Assembly: GCA_022823145.1 (NCBI GenBank)
Contig: JAJDXS010000077.1
Coordinates: 1 to 64,000, forward strand
DNA length: 64,000 nucleotides
Source of the DNA: Gemmatimonadota bacterium
GTDB lineage: Bacteria > Gemmatimonadota > Gemmatimonadetes > Longimicrobiales > Gaopeijiaceae
Reading direction: 5' to 3'
In this document: one piece after another, positions 1 through 8,346 of the stretch
Layout: every line of letters begins with the position of its first letter
Position numbering within the stretch: position 1 is the first letter of the stretch
Notes under the pieces: model-generated
What the model was told of the DNA's origin: nothing
Seen by the model: the letters and a program-made list of their open reading frames with translations, nothing else
Databases searched by the model: none
Translations under genes and position numbers: made by a program

Positions 1-334
1 ACGCCCGCCGCCGGGCGCACGGCTGAAGCCTCAAGTAGCGGGAACCATCCAGAGGGAATCAGACCCCGCCACGCATGCAACCGCAACCACCACAACGAGA
101 TGCGATACTGTCGGCCTCTGCCGGGCTGGCAAGGCGCGACGAGAGGGGAATAGCAGCGCTATTCGCCCGAGGAGCAACGCAGAGCGAAGCGGTCCAGCGC
201 GGATGCGTCGCCGCTCGAATGCCGGGCGGGTTTCTTCCACGGACCCCCTGGGTCGGGGGGATGAGGGCGGCGGTCCGCAGTGCGGCAGCGGTTCTCGCCA
301 TCGCCTGCGGCGCGCCCACGCAGGGGCGCCTGCG
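1..334. other. Leading stretch without a supported gene
   Basis: No convincing gene is seen. Short open frames exist on both strands but look like GC-rich shadow frames with no recognisable domain. A small perfect inverted repeat (AATAGC, 3-nt loop, GCTATT) lies at 149-163 and could form a hairpin, but it has no T-tract, so I do not call it a terminator. The reductase that follows could start upstream at 203, but the extra residues do not resemble the family. Confidence 0.5.
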
Positions 335-1312
335 GTGAAGATCGCGATCTACGGCGCGGGGGCGACGGGCGGCTACCTGGGAGTGAAGCTGGCGCTGGCC
401 GGGGTCGACACCACCCTGATCGCGCGCGGCCCCCACCTGGAGGCGATGCGGCAGCGCGGCGCGCGGCTGCTCATCGACGGCGACGAACTCGTCGCGCGTC
501 CCTTCTGCACCGACGACCCGGCCGAGGCGGGCCCGCAGGACTACGTGATCATCACGCTCAAGGCGCACTCGGCGCCGCGCGTGGTGGACACCATGCAGCC
601 GCTGCTCGGCCCCGACACGACTGTGGTTACCGCGCAGAACGGGGTGCCGTGGTGGTACTTCCATCGCATCGGCGGCGAGCGGGAGGGGATGCGTCTGGAG
701 AGCGTGGACCCCGGCGGCCGCCAGTGGGACGGCATCGGTCCGGAGCGGGCGATCGGCTGCGTCGTCTACGCTGCGACCGAGATCGCGGAGCCGGGGGTGA
801 TCACCCACTCCTACGGGAACAAGTTCAGTCTGGGCGAGCCGTCGGGTCGCAAGACCCCGCGAATCAGGGCGCTGAGCCGGACGCTGTCCGAGGCCGGCGT
901 GCGGGCGCCCGTGCGTCGGATCCGCCAGGAGATCTGGGTGAAGCTGCTCGGCAACGTGTGCTTCAACCCCATCAGCGCGCTCACCCTGGCGACGCTGGAC
1001 AAGGTCGCCACCGAGCCGGGAACGCGGAGTGTGGCGCGCGCCATGATGGAGGAGACCCTCGCGATCGGCGAGGCGCTGGACATCCGCGTTCGGCTCGACA
1101 TCGAGAAGCGGATCGACGGGGCGGCCGCGGTGGGCGCCCACCGCACCTCGATGCTGCAGGACCTGGAGCGGGGGCGCGCCATGGAGATCGACGCGCTAGT
1201 GACCTCGGTGCAGGAACTGGGGCGCCGGGTGGGCGTGCCGACCCCGACTATCGACGTGGTGCTGGCGCTCGTCCGGCAGAGGGCGGAGGTGGCGGGGCTG
1301 TATCCACGGTAA
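335..1312 (+). CDS. panE: 2-dehydropantoate 2-reductase (ketopantoate reductase, PanE/ApbA family)
   Basis: This enzyme would reduce 2-dehydropantoate to pantoate with NADPH in the cytoplasm, a step of pantothenate and coenzyme A synthesis. The GTG start at 335 was chosen because the Rossmann nucleotide-binding loop (GAGATGG, residues 7-13) then sits at the extreme N-terminus, as is usual for the family. The C-terminal half carries the family signature IWVKLLGN followed by NPISALT, which includes the catalytic lysine and a conserved asparagine. The length of 325 aa is normal. An in-frame ATG at 203 would add 44 low-complexity Arg/Gly-rich residues and is unlikely. The gene stands alone. ApbA-family paralogues acting on other 2-ketoacids cannot be told apart from sequence alone. 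Confidence 0.88.
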   Translation: MKIAIYGAGATGGYLGVKLALAGVDTTLIARGPHLEAMRQRGARLLIDGDELVARPFCTDDPAEAGPQDYVIITLKAHSAPRVVDTMQPLLGPDTTVVTAQNGVPWWYFHRIGGEREGMRLESVDPGGRQWDGIGPERAIGCVVYAATEIAEPGVITHSYGNKFSLGEPSGRKTPRIRALSRTLSEAGVRAPVRRIRQEIWVKLLGNVCFNPISALTLATLDKVATEPGTRSVARAMMEETLAIGEALDIRVRLDIEKRIDGAAAVGAHRTSMLQDLERGRAMEIDALVTSVQELGRRVGVPTPTIDVVLALVRQRAEVAGLYPR

Positions 1313-1403
1313 CGCGATGCGCAGGCAGCCCGTGGAATGAGACCTCCGCCGCATTCGTGCGACGATGCATCCGCGCTCCAAGCCGTCCCCGAACGGACCA
1401 TAC

Positions 1404-1429
1404 TGTAAGGTTTTCCTTACAAACTGTAA
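1404..1429 (-). promoter_or_regulatory. Orphan copy of the TGTAA-N8-TTAC-N5-GTAA element
   Basis: TGTAA (1404-1408), eight bases, TTAC (1417-1420), five bases, GTAA (1426-1429). The core can be read as TGTAAGG, TTTT, CCTTACA, a perfect 7-bp inverted repeat. Half-site sequence, spacing and orientation match the four copies over the starts of propeller genes at 26.1, 32.9, 36.8 and 38.1 kb. Here no propeller gene follows on the minus strand. It is either an operator in its own right or the relic of a deleted propeller gene. Confidence 0.5.
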
Positions 1430-1632
1430 TGTGTTGTTTACTCATCTTCCAGTATGGTGGATCGCCCTTGTCTTGCGGGGAGGCCGCCCAACTGCTGTCG
1501 GCGTTCCGCAACCTCACCGATGAACGCTATCTCGTGACCGGGACGTCCGCCTGGGGCACCGCCGCGGCCTACATCGAGCAGGTGTACGGAAGACCGTTCG
1601 AGTGGTCGGTTGCGGTGAAGCGAACCTGGTGA
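1429..1632 (+). CDS. Possible small protein of 67 aa, or gene remnant
   Basis: A 67-residue frame opens with ATG at 1429, which overlaps the last half-site of the orphan TGTAA/TTAC element. It has no good ribosome binding site. The sequence contains the stretches SAFRNLTDERYLVTG and TAAAYIEQVYGRPFEW, which read like genuine protein rather than a GC shadow, but I do not recognise a family. The same frame is open far upstream through the reductase gene, so the open frame itself is weak evidence. It may be the C-terminal remnant of a longer lost gene. Confidence 0.25.
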   Translation: MCCLLIFQYGGSPLSCGEAAQLLSAFRNLTDERYLVTGTSAWGTAAAYIEQVYGRPFEWSVAVKRTW

Positions 1633-1676
1633 AAGGCGGCGCGTTGCCGCGCAACGTTTCTTGATGTGCGCGTCGT

Positions 1677-3167
1677 CTACGTCCCGAACAGCGCCACGTC
1701 GAAAAGCCTGCCCAGTATGAGGATAAGGCTCATTCCCGTGAACACCACGATGCTGATCCAGGTGAAGGTGCGCGCAAACCGCGAGGGGTAGAAGTGCGGG
1801 TCGTCCTTCGGGATCACCTTGAGGCAATAGTAGAAGTTGAGGCAGTAGATGACCGGTGCGACGAAGTACGCTAGTGCCGAAGCCACCAGCACGAGGTAGA
1901 CCGGCCTGGGCACCGCCTCGATCAGCAATACCGCCGCCACCAGCGAGAACAGCATGGTGGCGCGGTAGATGTTGTACTCCGAGTACCAGCACCGGCGGTG
2001 GTCCGCTGTCAGCTGGCGGGCCGAGGTGCCGGCGAGCGCGGCCGTGGGCCGGAAGAGGTTGCGGCAGCACGCGCCCACGATCCGCGGCCAGCCGTCGAAG
2101 TAGTTGAACGCGGTCGAGAAGGTCGCCGCGAACGCGCCGAGCATGAAGATCGTCATCATCCACGGCCCCACGCTCTCGGTGAAGATCCCCGCGATCTCGC
2201 CCATCACGGCCCGCCCCTCGACCGGGCTGGGATAGAGCCACACGGCCGACAGCAGCACGAAGATCGTGGCAATGATGAACGACACCACGTGGCCGAGCCG
2301 GAAGTCCCATATGCTGATCCTGAAGCACCGCCGGCTGTACTCCACCGCCCGCCCCGGCAGTTTGCGGACATCCACCGTGAGGTCGGACATCCGGGGAGCG
2401 AAGGGGTCGAAGGTGGGCGCCAGCCCCGCGGTCTCCAGCCGGTCCCGGATCCTGGCCATCCCGGTACGCTTGGCCTTGCCCCACTCGGAAGCCTGGAGCG
2501 AAACGTCGATCCCGGTCGGCAGCAGGCCGAGGAAGCCGGCGATCACCAGCCAGGATCCCGCCGGTGCGTCGAAGATCAGGAAGTGTTCGAGTTCGCCGAT
2601 CGGCGCCGGCCGCACGAAATAGACGATCACCGCCGAGACGAAGAGCAGGCCGCCCGCGATCTTGGCCCCCGCCTCGAGCGCGGCGTACCTCCCCCAGAGC
2701 AGGATGACCACCGACGCGGCGCCGAGGAACGCCCCCCAGACCCAGAGAGGCACCGGCAGGCCCATTTGCGCCGAGAACAGGTAGTACAGCACCGCGGCCG
2801 CCGCGATCAGCCGCCCCGCCTGCCCCACCGCGCACTGGATGACGGTCGTCACCAGCACGTACCACACCGGCAGCTTGCCCGGCGCGGTCGCGTAGGCCGC
2901 CATGAGGCTCTTGCCCGTCGCGTTGGTGAACCGGAACGCCAGTTCGAAGCCGTAGTACTTGAAGACGTAGGCGAGCAGCACGCACCACAGCAGCGCGAAC
3001 TCGAAGCGTCCGCCCGCGGTCGGGGCCGTAACCAGGTGGCTGGTCCCGATCCCCGTCATCATGAGGATCATCCCGGGCCCGAACTGGCGCAGCAGGCTGC
3101 GCGGGCTCATGTCGGGAACCTTCAGATCGTCGAAGGTGGTGGTGGGGTGGCTGGGTGATTCGGTCAC
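1677..3167 (-). CDS. Nramp-related membrane transporter with altered metal-site motifs
   Basis: A 496-residue polytopic membrane protein with about 11 hydrophobic segments, resembling the Nramp (natural-resistance-associated macrophage protein) transporter superfamily. The N-terminal block RQFGPGMILMMTGIGTSHLV matches the first-helix region of Nramp proteins, but the classical DPGN metal-binding motif is absent (TSHL stands at that place). The helix-6 MPH motif region reads LLPTGIDVSLQ instead. Between about residues 225 and 275 there is a long soluble loop. The start is GTG at 3167 with GGAG about 6 nt upstream. It is flanked by unrelated genes, so context does not give a substrate. Transport of manganese or iron should therefore not be assumed. 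Confidence 0.7.
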   Translation of the reverse strand: MTESPSHPTTTFDDLKVPDMSPRSLLRQFGPGMILMMTGIGTSHLVTAPTAGGRFEFALLWCVLLAYVFKYYGFELAFRFTNATGKSLMAAYATAPGKLPVWYVLVTTVIQCAVGQAGRLIAAAAVLYYLFSAQMGLPVPLWVWGAFLGAASVVILLWGRYAALEAGAKIAGGLLFVSAVIVYFVRPAPIGELEHFLIFDAPAGSWLVIAGFLGLLPTGIDVSLQASEWGKAKRTGMARIRDRLETAGLAPTFDPFAPRMSDLTVDVRKLPGRAVEYSRRCFRISIWDFRLGHVVSFIIATIFVLLSAVWLYPSPVEGRAVMGEIAGIFTESVGPWMMTIFMLGAFAATFSTAFNYFDGWPRIVGACCRNLFRPTAALAGTSARQLTADHRRCWYSEYNIYRATMLFSLVAAVLLIEAVPRPVYLVLVASALAYFVAPVIYCLNFYYCLKVIPKDDPHFYPSRFARTFTWISIVVFTGMSLILILGRLFDVALFGT

Positions 3168-3335
3168 GGGGGCTCCGGTTCACGGTGGACGATGCGGGAG
3201 ACGACGACGTCAGGGTACGTGACCGGGGATGGCGCGGCAACGCCCAAGTCGGAATGGGCGCCGGGGAACGAGGGCGGCTTCAGTCGGATGTATCGGGCAG
3301 GTTCGCTTGACGACGAAGCCGGGGACTACAATCTC

Positions 3336-3659
3336 CTAATCCTCGGCAACCGCAGGCTCGAAATCCTCGGGCTGCCGGTACCAGTAGACCGTGTCGATGA
3401 ACAACTCTTCCTCCACCATCATATCGTTGATCTGCCCCTTGAAGTCCAACGATTTCCTCCCCCGGAAGTTCTCCCAATCGGGGCCGCCCAGTTCCTCCGG
3501 GAGTACGTCGAAGACGAAGTAGACATCCACGAGATCGCTGCCATACAGAAAGTCGGTCCCGGGCTCGAGCCGGATTTCGACCGGATGATCCCCGAAGTGG
3601 TCGTTCCAAGCCCTCTTCACGATGTTCTCGATCTTCGCCAATTCCTTTTTTTTCACCAC
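3336..3659 (-). CDS. Small acidic protein of 107 aa paired with a HEPN-type gene
   Basis: Not a family I recognise. The product begins with a Lys-rich segment, continues with EIRLEPGTDFLYGSDLVDVY and ends in an acidic tail (EDFEPAVAED). No signal peptide or membrane segment is visible, so it is probably cytoplasmic. It starts with two GTG codons (3657-3659 used here), with a GGGAG-like site upstream. The coding sequence then enters a run of eight A residues (3646-3653 read on the minus strand), which could allow slippage. It lies 54 bp downstream of the HEPN-like gene in the same direction, so the two are probably cotranscribed and may form a two-component module. Function is unknown. Confidence 0.55.
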   Translation of the reverse strand: MVKKKELAKIENIVKRAWNDHFGDHPVEIRLEPGTDFLYGSDLVDVYFVFDVLPEELGGPDWENFRGRKSLDFKGQINDMMVEEELFIDTVYWYRQPEDFEPAVAED

Positions 3660-3713
3660 CGCCGCTTCTCCCGCCGGAGGGCTGTGTTGAAGAATCTAGT
3701 GTACCGGCACAGA

Positions 3714-4229
3714 CTAATCACGCCGTTCCTTGAACAGCACATGAACGGTGAACGCACGCCTGTCGGCCGGGGTGGCCCTTTCCAGATCCTCAAGGATCCT
3801 CCGTGCCTCGTCCACGCGGGCAAGCACATCCTTCCTGGCGAGTCTGACAACCGGATTATAGTCGGCTCCGTTGCGTATGCGCTGCAGTTCTACCAGTGCC
3901 GTCCCAAGCTGACGCAGCGGGTACGGCGTTGAAGGAGGAACGCGCCCCTTGTGACACCTTTGCCGCACATCGCGGTGGTTGAGCGCTCGGTAGACACGCG
4001 TCCAGCTTTCGCCGGAGGTCTCGGCCGCTCCGACGAGCGAGTCCGCGGCACATCCGGCAAGCCAGTGAAACAACGCGTAGTACACGGTACTGACGGCCCG
4101 TCGGAGGTTGACTTGGCGGGGAGCGCCGGGGCGACGCTCCGAAACCAAGTGGTCCGCGGCATCCAGCAGGTGATTGGGATTCAAGATCGTTGACTTCCCG
4201 GCGACCGGGTGGTTTGGGCGGGGCGGCAT
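3714..4229 (-). CDS. HEPN-domain-like protein
   Basis: A 171-residue helical protein. The segment AVSTVYYALFHWLA (about residues 45-58) and the later RIRNGADYNP (about 117-126) resemble HEPN-type proteins, in which a helix-borne R-x4-6-H or RHxADY motif is typical and often supplies RNase activity. Here the usual histidine of the RH pair is asparagine (R-N-G-A-D-Y), so catalytic competence is doubtful. HEPN proteins are frequent toxin components and are often paired with a small antitoxin or nucleotidyltransferase. The 107-aa neighbour downstream is not an obvious nucleotidyltransferase. The ATG at 4229 lacks a strong Shine-Dalgarno, and a TTG near residue 16 is an alternative start. Confidence 0.5.
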   Translation of the reverse strand: MPPRPNHPVAGKSTILNPNHLLDAADHLVSERRPGAPRQVNLRRAVSTVYYALFHWLAGCAADSLVGAAETSGESWTRVYRALNHRDVRQRCHKGRVPPSTPYPLRQLGTALVELQRIRNGADYNPVVRLARKDVLARVDEARRILEDLERATPADRRAFTVHVLFKERRD

Positions 4230-4486
4230 TGCCGTCTGCCCATCTTATCCAACTGGCTTCATGAATCGATCAGCGCCCCAACCCACGCGTTCAGCCACCC
4301 CAGCACCATCGAATCCCCTGGATTTCCACCCGGTCCCCTACCGTCCCCAATCCCCCCTGCGTACATTGGTGCGGGTTGCGGGCGGGGCGGGACCTCGACT
4401 ACCACGTCCCCGCCCTGTCGCTCGGGCTGAAGGAGTGATAGGATGGCCACCGACTCGACGCCGGATCGCCGTTCCCCTTCGGGCGG

Positions 4487-6418
4487 TTGCCGTCCGGATC
4501 CGATCCCGCAGCCGCGCTGCCGCCCTTGCTGAAGCCGACCGACACACGGAATCCCGACCACTACCACCGGGTGGTGGACTGCCAGTGGGGATGCCCGGCG
4601 CACACCAACGTGCCCGAGTATATCCGGCTCATCGCCAACGGGCAGTACACCGAGTCGTACCTGCTGAACAGGAAGTCGAACATCTTCCCCGGGATTCTGG
4701 GACGCACGTGTGACCGTCCCTGCGAGCCCGTGTGCCGCCGGGTGCGGCTGGACGGCGAACCGGTCGCGATCTGCCGCCTGAAACGGGTCGCGTCCGACCT
4801 CCGCGACGACATCACCGGCTTCCTGCCGACGATTCCCGAGGAGAAGAACGGGAAGCGCATCGCCTGCATCGGCGCGGGCTGCGCGTCGCTGACCGTCGCC
4901 AACGACCTCCTGCCGCTTGGGTACGAGGTCACCATCTTCGAGAAGCTCGCCAAGCCCGGCGGCCTGATGTGGACGAACATCCCCGAGTTCCGCCTTCCCG
5001 CCAAGGTTCTGTGGGAGGAGATCGACTACATCCTCGACATGGGCGTCGACCTGCGCCTGAACAGCCCCATCGACAGCCTGGCTGCCCTCCTTGAAGAGGA
5101 TTACGACGCCGTCTTCATCGGTTCGGGCGCGCCCAAGGGCAAGGAACTGAACCTGCCCGGACGCTGGGACTCCGAGCAAATCCACATCGGCATCGAGTGG
5201 CTGGAGTCGGTGCGCTTCGGGCACATCGACAAGTGCGGGGACCGCGTGCTCGTGATCGGGGTCGGCAACACGGCCATGGACTGCTGCCGCACGGCCCAGC
5301 GCCTCGGCGCCAGCGACGTCAAGGTCATGGCGCGCAAGACCAAGCCGTACTTCAAGGCCTCGCCGTGGGAGCTGGAGGACGCGATCGAGGAACAGGTCGA
5401 GATCCTGGAGAACCACTCCCCGTCGCGCTTCATCATCGAGGACGGCAAGGTGGTCGCGATGGAGTTCGACCTCGTCACCTGGACGCCGGGCGAGAACGGG
5501 CGCCTCAAGGCCGAGGTCCACGGCAGCAAGATCATCGAGTGCGACGAGGTGATCCTCGCGATCGGTCAGGACACCGCGTTCCCCTGGATCGAGCGCGACA
5601 TCGGCATCGACTTCAACAAGTGGGACATGCCGATCGTCGACAAGACGACGTTCATGACTTCGGTGCCCGGCGTCTTCATGGGCGGGGACGCGGCGTGGGG
5701 CCCCGAGAACATCATCTGGGGGGTCGAACACGGCCATCAGGCGGCCATCTCGATCCACGCCTGGTGCGAGGGCCGGCCTCTGACGGACCGGCCGCCGGAG
5801 GGGATGAACCTGATCAGCCAGAAGATGGGGCTGCACGAGTGGTCGTATTCCAACGACTACGACGAAGCGCAGCGCGTGAAGATGCGCCACGTGGACCTGC
5901 AGGAGCGCTTCAAGCGGCTGGACATCGAGGTCGAGGAGGGGTTCGACATCGAGCAGACCCTGACCGAGGTGGAACGCTGCCTCAACTGCGACATCCAGAC
6001 GCACTTCGAAGCGGATCTGTGTATCGAGTGCGACGCGTGCATCGACATCTGCCCTCTCGATTGCCTTACCATCACCCCAAACGGGACGGAGGAAGAGGTC
6101 ACCCGGCGTCTCACGGCCCCGCTGCTGAACTACCCCGAAGAGCCCCTGTTCATCTCGGAGGATCTCCCGCAGACCGGGCGGATCATGGTCAAGGACGAGG
6201 ACCTCTGCATTCACTGCGGGCTGTGCGCCGAGCGGTGCCCCACGGCGGCCTGGGACATGCGCAAGTCCGACCTGCTGGTCCCCTACGCGGGGCTCGCGGC
6301 CGGTGAACTGCATCCCGGCATGTCGATCATGGACCTGGCGCTGAACGGGGGGGCGGCCGAAGGCGAGTTGGCGGGTGCGGGAGCCGGAGCCGAACCGACG
6401 GGGGCCGGGGCGGGCTGA
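4487..6418 (+). CDS. GltD/NfnB-like FAD oxidoreductase fused to a two-cluster ferredoxin domain
   Basis: This 643-residue flavoprotein probably passes electrons between NAD(P)H and the ferredoxin or iron-sulfur clusters of the 2-oxoacid oxidoreductase encoded next. The N-terminal Fer4_20-type cysteine cluster (CQWGCP near residue 33, CDRPCEPVC near 75) precedes a first Rossmann motif (GAGCAS, about 127) and a second one (GVGNTAMD, about 260), as in glutamate synthase small subunit and NfnB. The C-terminus adds two 4Fe-4S motifs (CIECDACIDICP near 510, CIHCGLCAERCP near 573). The only in-frame starts are weak (TTG at 4487). A strong SD-ATG lies at 4432-4445 in another frame, so an upstream frameshift is possible. 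It overlaps korA by TGATG, indicating one operon. Confidence 0.82.
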   Translation: MPSGSDPAAALPPLLKPTDTRNPDHYHRVVDCQWGCPAHTNVPEYIRLIANGQYTESYLLNRKSNIFPGILGRTCDRPCEPVCRRVRLDGEPVAICRLKRVASDLRDDITGFLPTIPEEKNGKRIACIGAGCASLTVANDLLPLGYEVTIFEKLAKPGGLMWTNIPEFRLPAKVLWEEIDYILDMGVDLRLNSPIDSLAALLEEDYDAVFIGSGAPKGKELNLPGRWDSEQIHIGIEWLESVRFGHIDKCGDRVLVIGVGNTAMDCCRTAQRLGASDVKVMARKTKPYFKASPWELEDAIEEQVEILENHSPSRFIIEDGKVVAMEFDLVTWTPGENGRLKAEVHGSKIIECDEVILAIGQDTAFPWIERDIGIDFNKWDMPIVDKTTFMTSVPGVFMGGDAAWGPENIIWGVEHGHQAAISIHAWCEGRPLTDRPPEGMNLISQKMGLHEWSYSNDYDEAQRVKMRHVDLQERFKRLDIEVEEGFDIEQTLTEVERCLNCDIQTHFEADLCIECDACIDICPLDCLTITPNGTEEEVTRRLTAPLLNYPEEPLFISEDLPQTGRIMVKDEDLCIHCGLCAERCPTAAWDMRKSDLLVPYAGLAAGELHPGMSIMDLALNGGAAEGELAGAGAGAEPTGAGAG

Positions 6419-8346
6419 TGGCGGTCGACAACCGGCTGTCCGCGATTGGCGGCGACGCGCCCCCCGCGAGCACCAACGGCGAGCGGCCCGCGGCCCGAGT
6501 CAACGACCTCGCCTTCAAGATCGGCACGGTCAACGGCACGGGGTCGGCGAGCGCCAACGGACTGCTCCGCAGCGCGATCTTCCGCATGGGCATTCCCGTG
6601 TCGGGCAAGAACCTCTTCCCCTCGAACATCCAGGGCCTGCCCACCTGGTACGAGATCCGCGCCAACGCCGACGGGCACACCGCGCGGACCGCGCGCTTCG
6701 ACATGGTCGTGGCGATGAACCCGGCCACGTATCAGCGGGACGTCAAAGAGGTCACCCCGGGCGGATGGGTCATGTACGACTCGACCTGGCCCCTTCCCCG
6801 CGAACTGGACCGCGACGACGTGACGTTCCTGGGGATTCCCCTGGCGAAGATGACGGTCGACAACTTCAAGGGATCGCGCGTCCGGATCCTCATGAAGAAC
6901 ATCTGCTACGTGGGAGCGTTGGCGGCCCTCCTGAAGATGGACATCGAGATCGTCCGGGGGCTGCTCAACGAGACCTTCGCGGCCAAGGCCAAGCTGCTCG
7001 ACGCCAACCAGCTCGCGATCAGCCTGGGATACGAGTACGCGCTCGAGCACTTCGAGTGTCCGCTGCCCGTCCACCTCGAGACCATGGACGGCAACCGGGA
7101 CTCGATCGTGATCGACGGCAACACCGCCGCCGCGCTGGGATGCGTCTACGCGGGTGCCACCGTGGCCGCCTGGTACCCGATCACGCCGTCCACGTCGCTC
7201 GTCGACGCCTTTACCGGCTTCTGCCACCAGTTCCGCAAGGACCCCGAGACGGGCAGGCACCGCTTCGCGATCATCCAGGCCGAGGACGAACTGGCCGCGG
7301 CGGGCATGGTGATCGGGGCCGCGTGGGCGGGCGCGCGCGCGTTCACCTCGACGAGCGGCGCCGGCCTTTCGCTGATGAGCGAGTTCATCGGGCTGGCGTA
7401 CTACGCCGAGGTGCCGTCGGTGTTCTTCGACGTGCAGCGGGTGGGTCCGTCGACCGGGATGCCAACGCGCACGCAGCAGGGCGACATCCAGTTCGCGGCA
7501 TACGCGTCGCACGGCGACACCCGGCACATCGTCATCTTCCCGGCCAATCCGCACGAGTGCTTCGAGATGGCGGTGGAGGCCTTCGACCTGGCGGAACGGT
7601 TTCAGACGCCGGTGTTCGTGCTGACCGACCTCGACATCGGCATGAACGACTGGGTCATCCCCAAGCTCGAATGGGACGACTCGTACCGGCCCGATCGGGG
7701 GAAGGTGCTCACCGCGGAGGAACTCGAGGCGGCCACGGGGCCTTTCCACCGCTACCTGGACGTCGACGGCGACGGGATCCCGTGGCGGACGCTCCCGGGC
7801 GTGCACCCCAACGGCGCGTACCTGACCCGCGGTTCGGGTCACGACCGGTTCGGCAACTACACTGAGGACTCGGAGCCGTACGCGGACGTGCTGGCGCGGG
7901 TCGGGCGCAAGATCGACGGTGCCGCGCCGCACCTGCCGGCGCCCGAGATCCGGCTGCGCGACGGGGCGACGATTGGGCTGGTGACGATCGGCGGATGCCG
8001 GGGCGCGGTGCTGGAGGCGGTGGACGAGCTGGCCGAGCGCGGCGTCGAGGCGGACTACATGCGGGTGCGGGCGTTTCCGTTCCACCCCGATGTCGAGCCC
8101 TTTCTGGCCGCGCACGAGGTCAACTTCGTGATCGAGCAGAACCGCGACGGCCAGTTGCGCAAGCTGCTGATCGCCGAGACGGATGCCGAGAAGGACGCGC
8201 TGGTGTCGATCCGCTACTACGGAGGCTATCCCATGAGCTGCCACCATGTAATGGACGGGCTGGCGTCCCATATCGACATCGGGACGCCCCCCGGTTCACG
8301 CGAGTCCGCGGCGCTCGGCGCGGCCCCCCACGGAGCCGCCCAATGA
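6418..8346 (+). CDS. korA: 2-oxoacid:ferredoxin oxidoreductase, fused gamma-alpha subunit (KorA-like)
   Basis: This subunit would take part in oxidative decarboxylation of a 2-oxoacid, probably 2-oxoglutarate, to the acyl-CoA with ferredoxin reduction. The 642-residue product carries an N-terminal gamma domain (residues about 35-215, with SGKNLFPSN) and a following alpha, pyruvate-ferredoxin-oxidoreductase-like domain beginning near residue 233 (DGNTAAALGC, then WYPITPSTSL). The start ATG at 6418 overlaps the stop of the flavoprotein gene (TGATG). Its own stop overlaps the start of korB (ATGA), so translation is probably coupled. The substrate is assigned by family resemblance only; other branched or aromatic 2-oxoacids are possible. 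Confidence 0.88.
   Translation: MAVDNRLSAIGGDAPPASTNGERPAARVNDLAFKIGTVNGTGSASANGLLRSAIFRMGIPVSGKNLFPSNIQGLPTWYEIRANADGHTARTARFDMVVAMNPATYQRDVKEVTPGGWVMYDSTWPLPRELDRDDVTFLGIPLAKMTVDNFKGSRVRILMKNICYVGALAALLKMDIEIVRGLLNETFAAKAKLLDANQLAISLGYEYALEHFECPLPVHLETMDGNRDSIVIDGNTAAALGCVYAGATVAAWYPITPSTSLVDAFTGFCHQFRKDPETGRHRFAIIQAEDELAAAGMVIGAAWAGARAFTSTSGAGLSLMSEFIGLAYYAEVPSVFFDVQRVGPSTGMPTRTQQGDIQFAAYASHGDTRHIVIFPANPHECFEMAVEAFDLAERFQTPVFVLTDLDIGMNDWVIPKLEWDDSYRPDRGKVLTAEELEAATGPFHRYLDVDGDGIPWRTLPGVHPNGAYLTRGSGHDRFGNYTEDSEPYADVLARVGRKIDGAAPHLPAPEIRLRDGATIGLVTIGGCRGAVLEAVDELAERGVEADYMRVRAFPFHPDVEPFLAAHEVNFVIEQNRDGQLRKLLIAETDAEKDALVSIRYYGGYPMSCHHVMDGLASHIDIGTPPGSRESAALGAAPHGAAQ

Noticed and set aside
149..163. 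Rho-independent terminator at the left edge
   Set aside because: The stem is only 6 bp with a 3-nt loop and no T-run follows.
59..1141. A 360-codon minus-strand frame opposite the ketopantoate reductase
   Set aside because: No recognisable domain and shadow-like composition; the plus strand encodes intact reductase motifs.
4259..8271. Very long minus-strand open frames (684 and 662 codons) opposite the flavoprotein and korA genes
   Set aside because: They are antisense shadows with Arg/Val/His-rich composition and no domains, while the plus-strand products have clear catalytic motifs.
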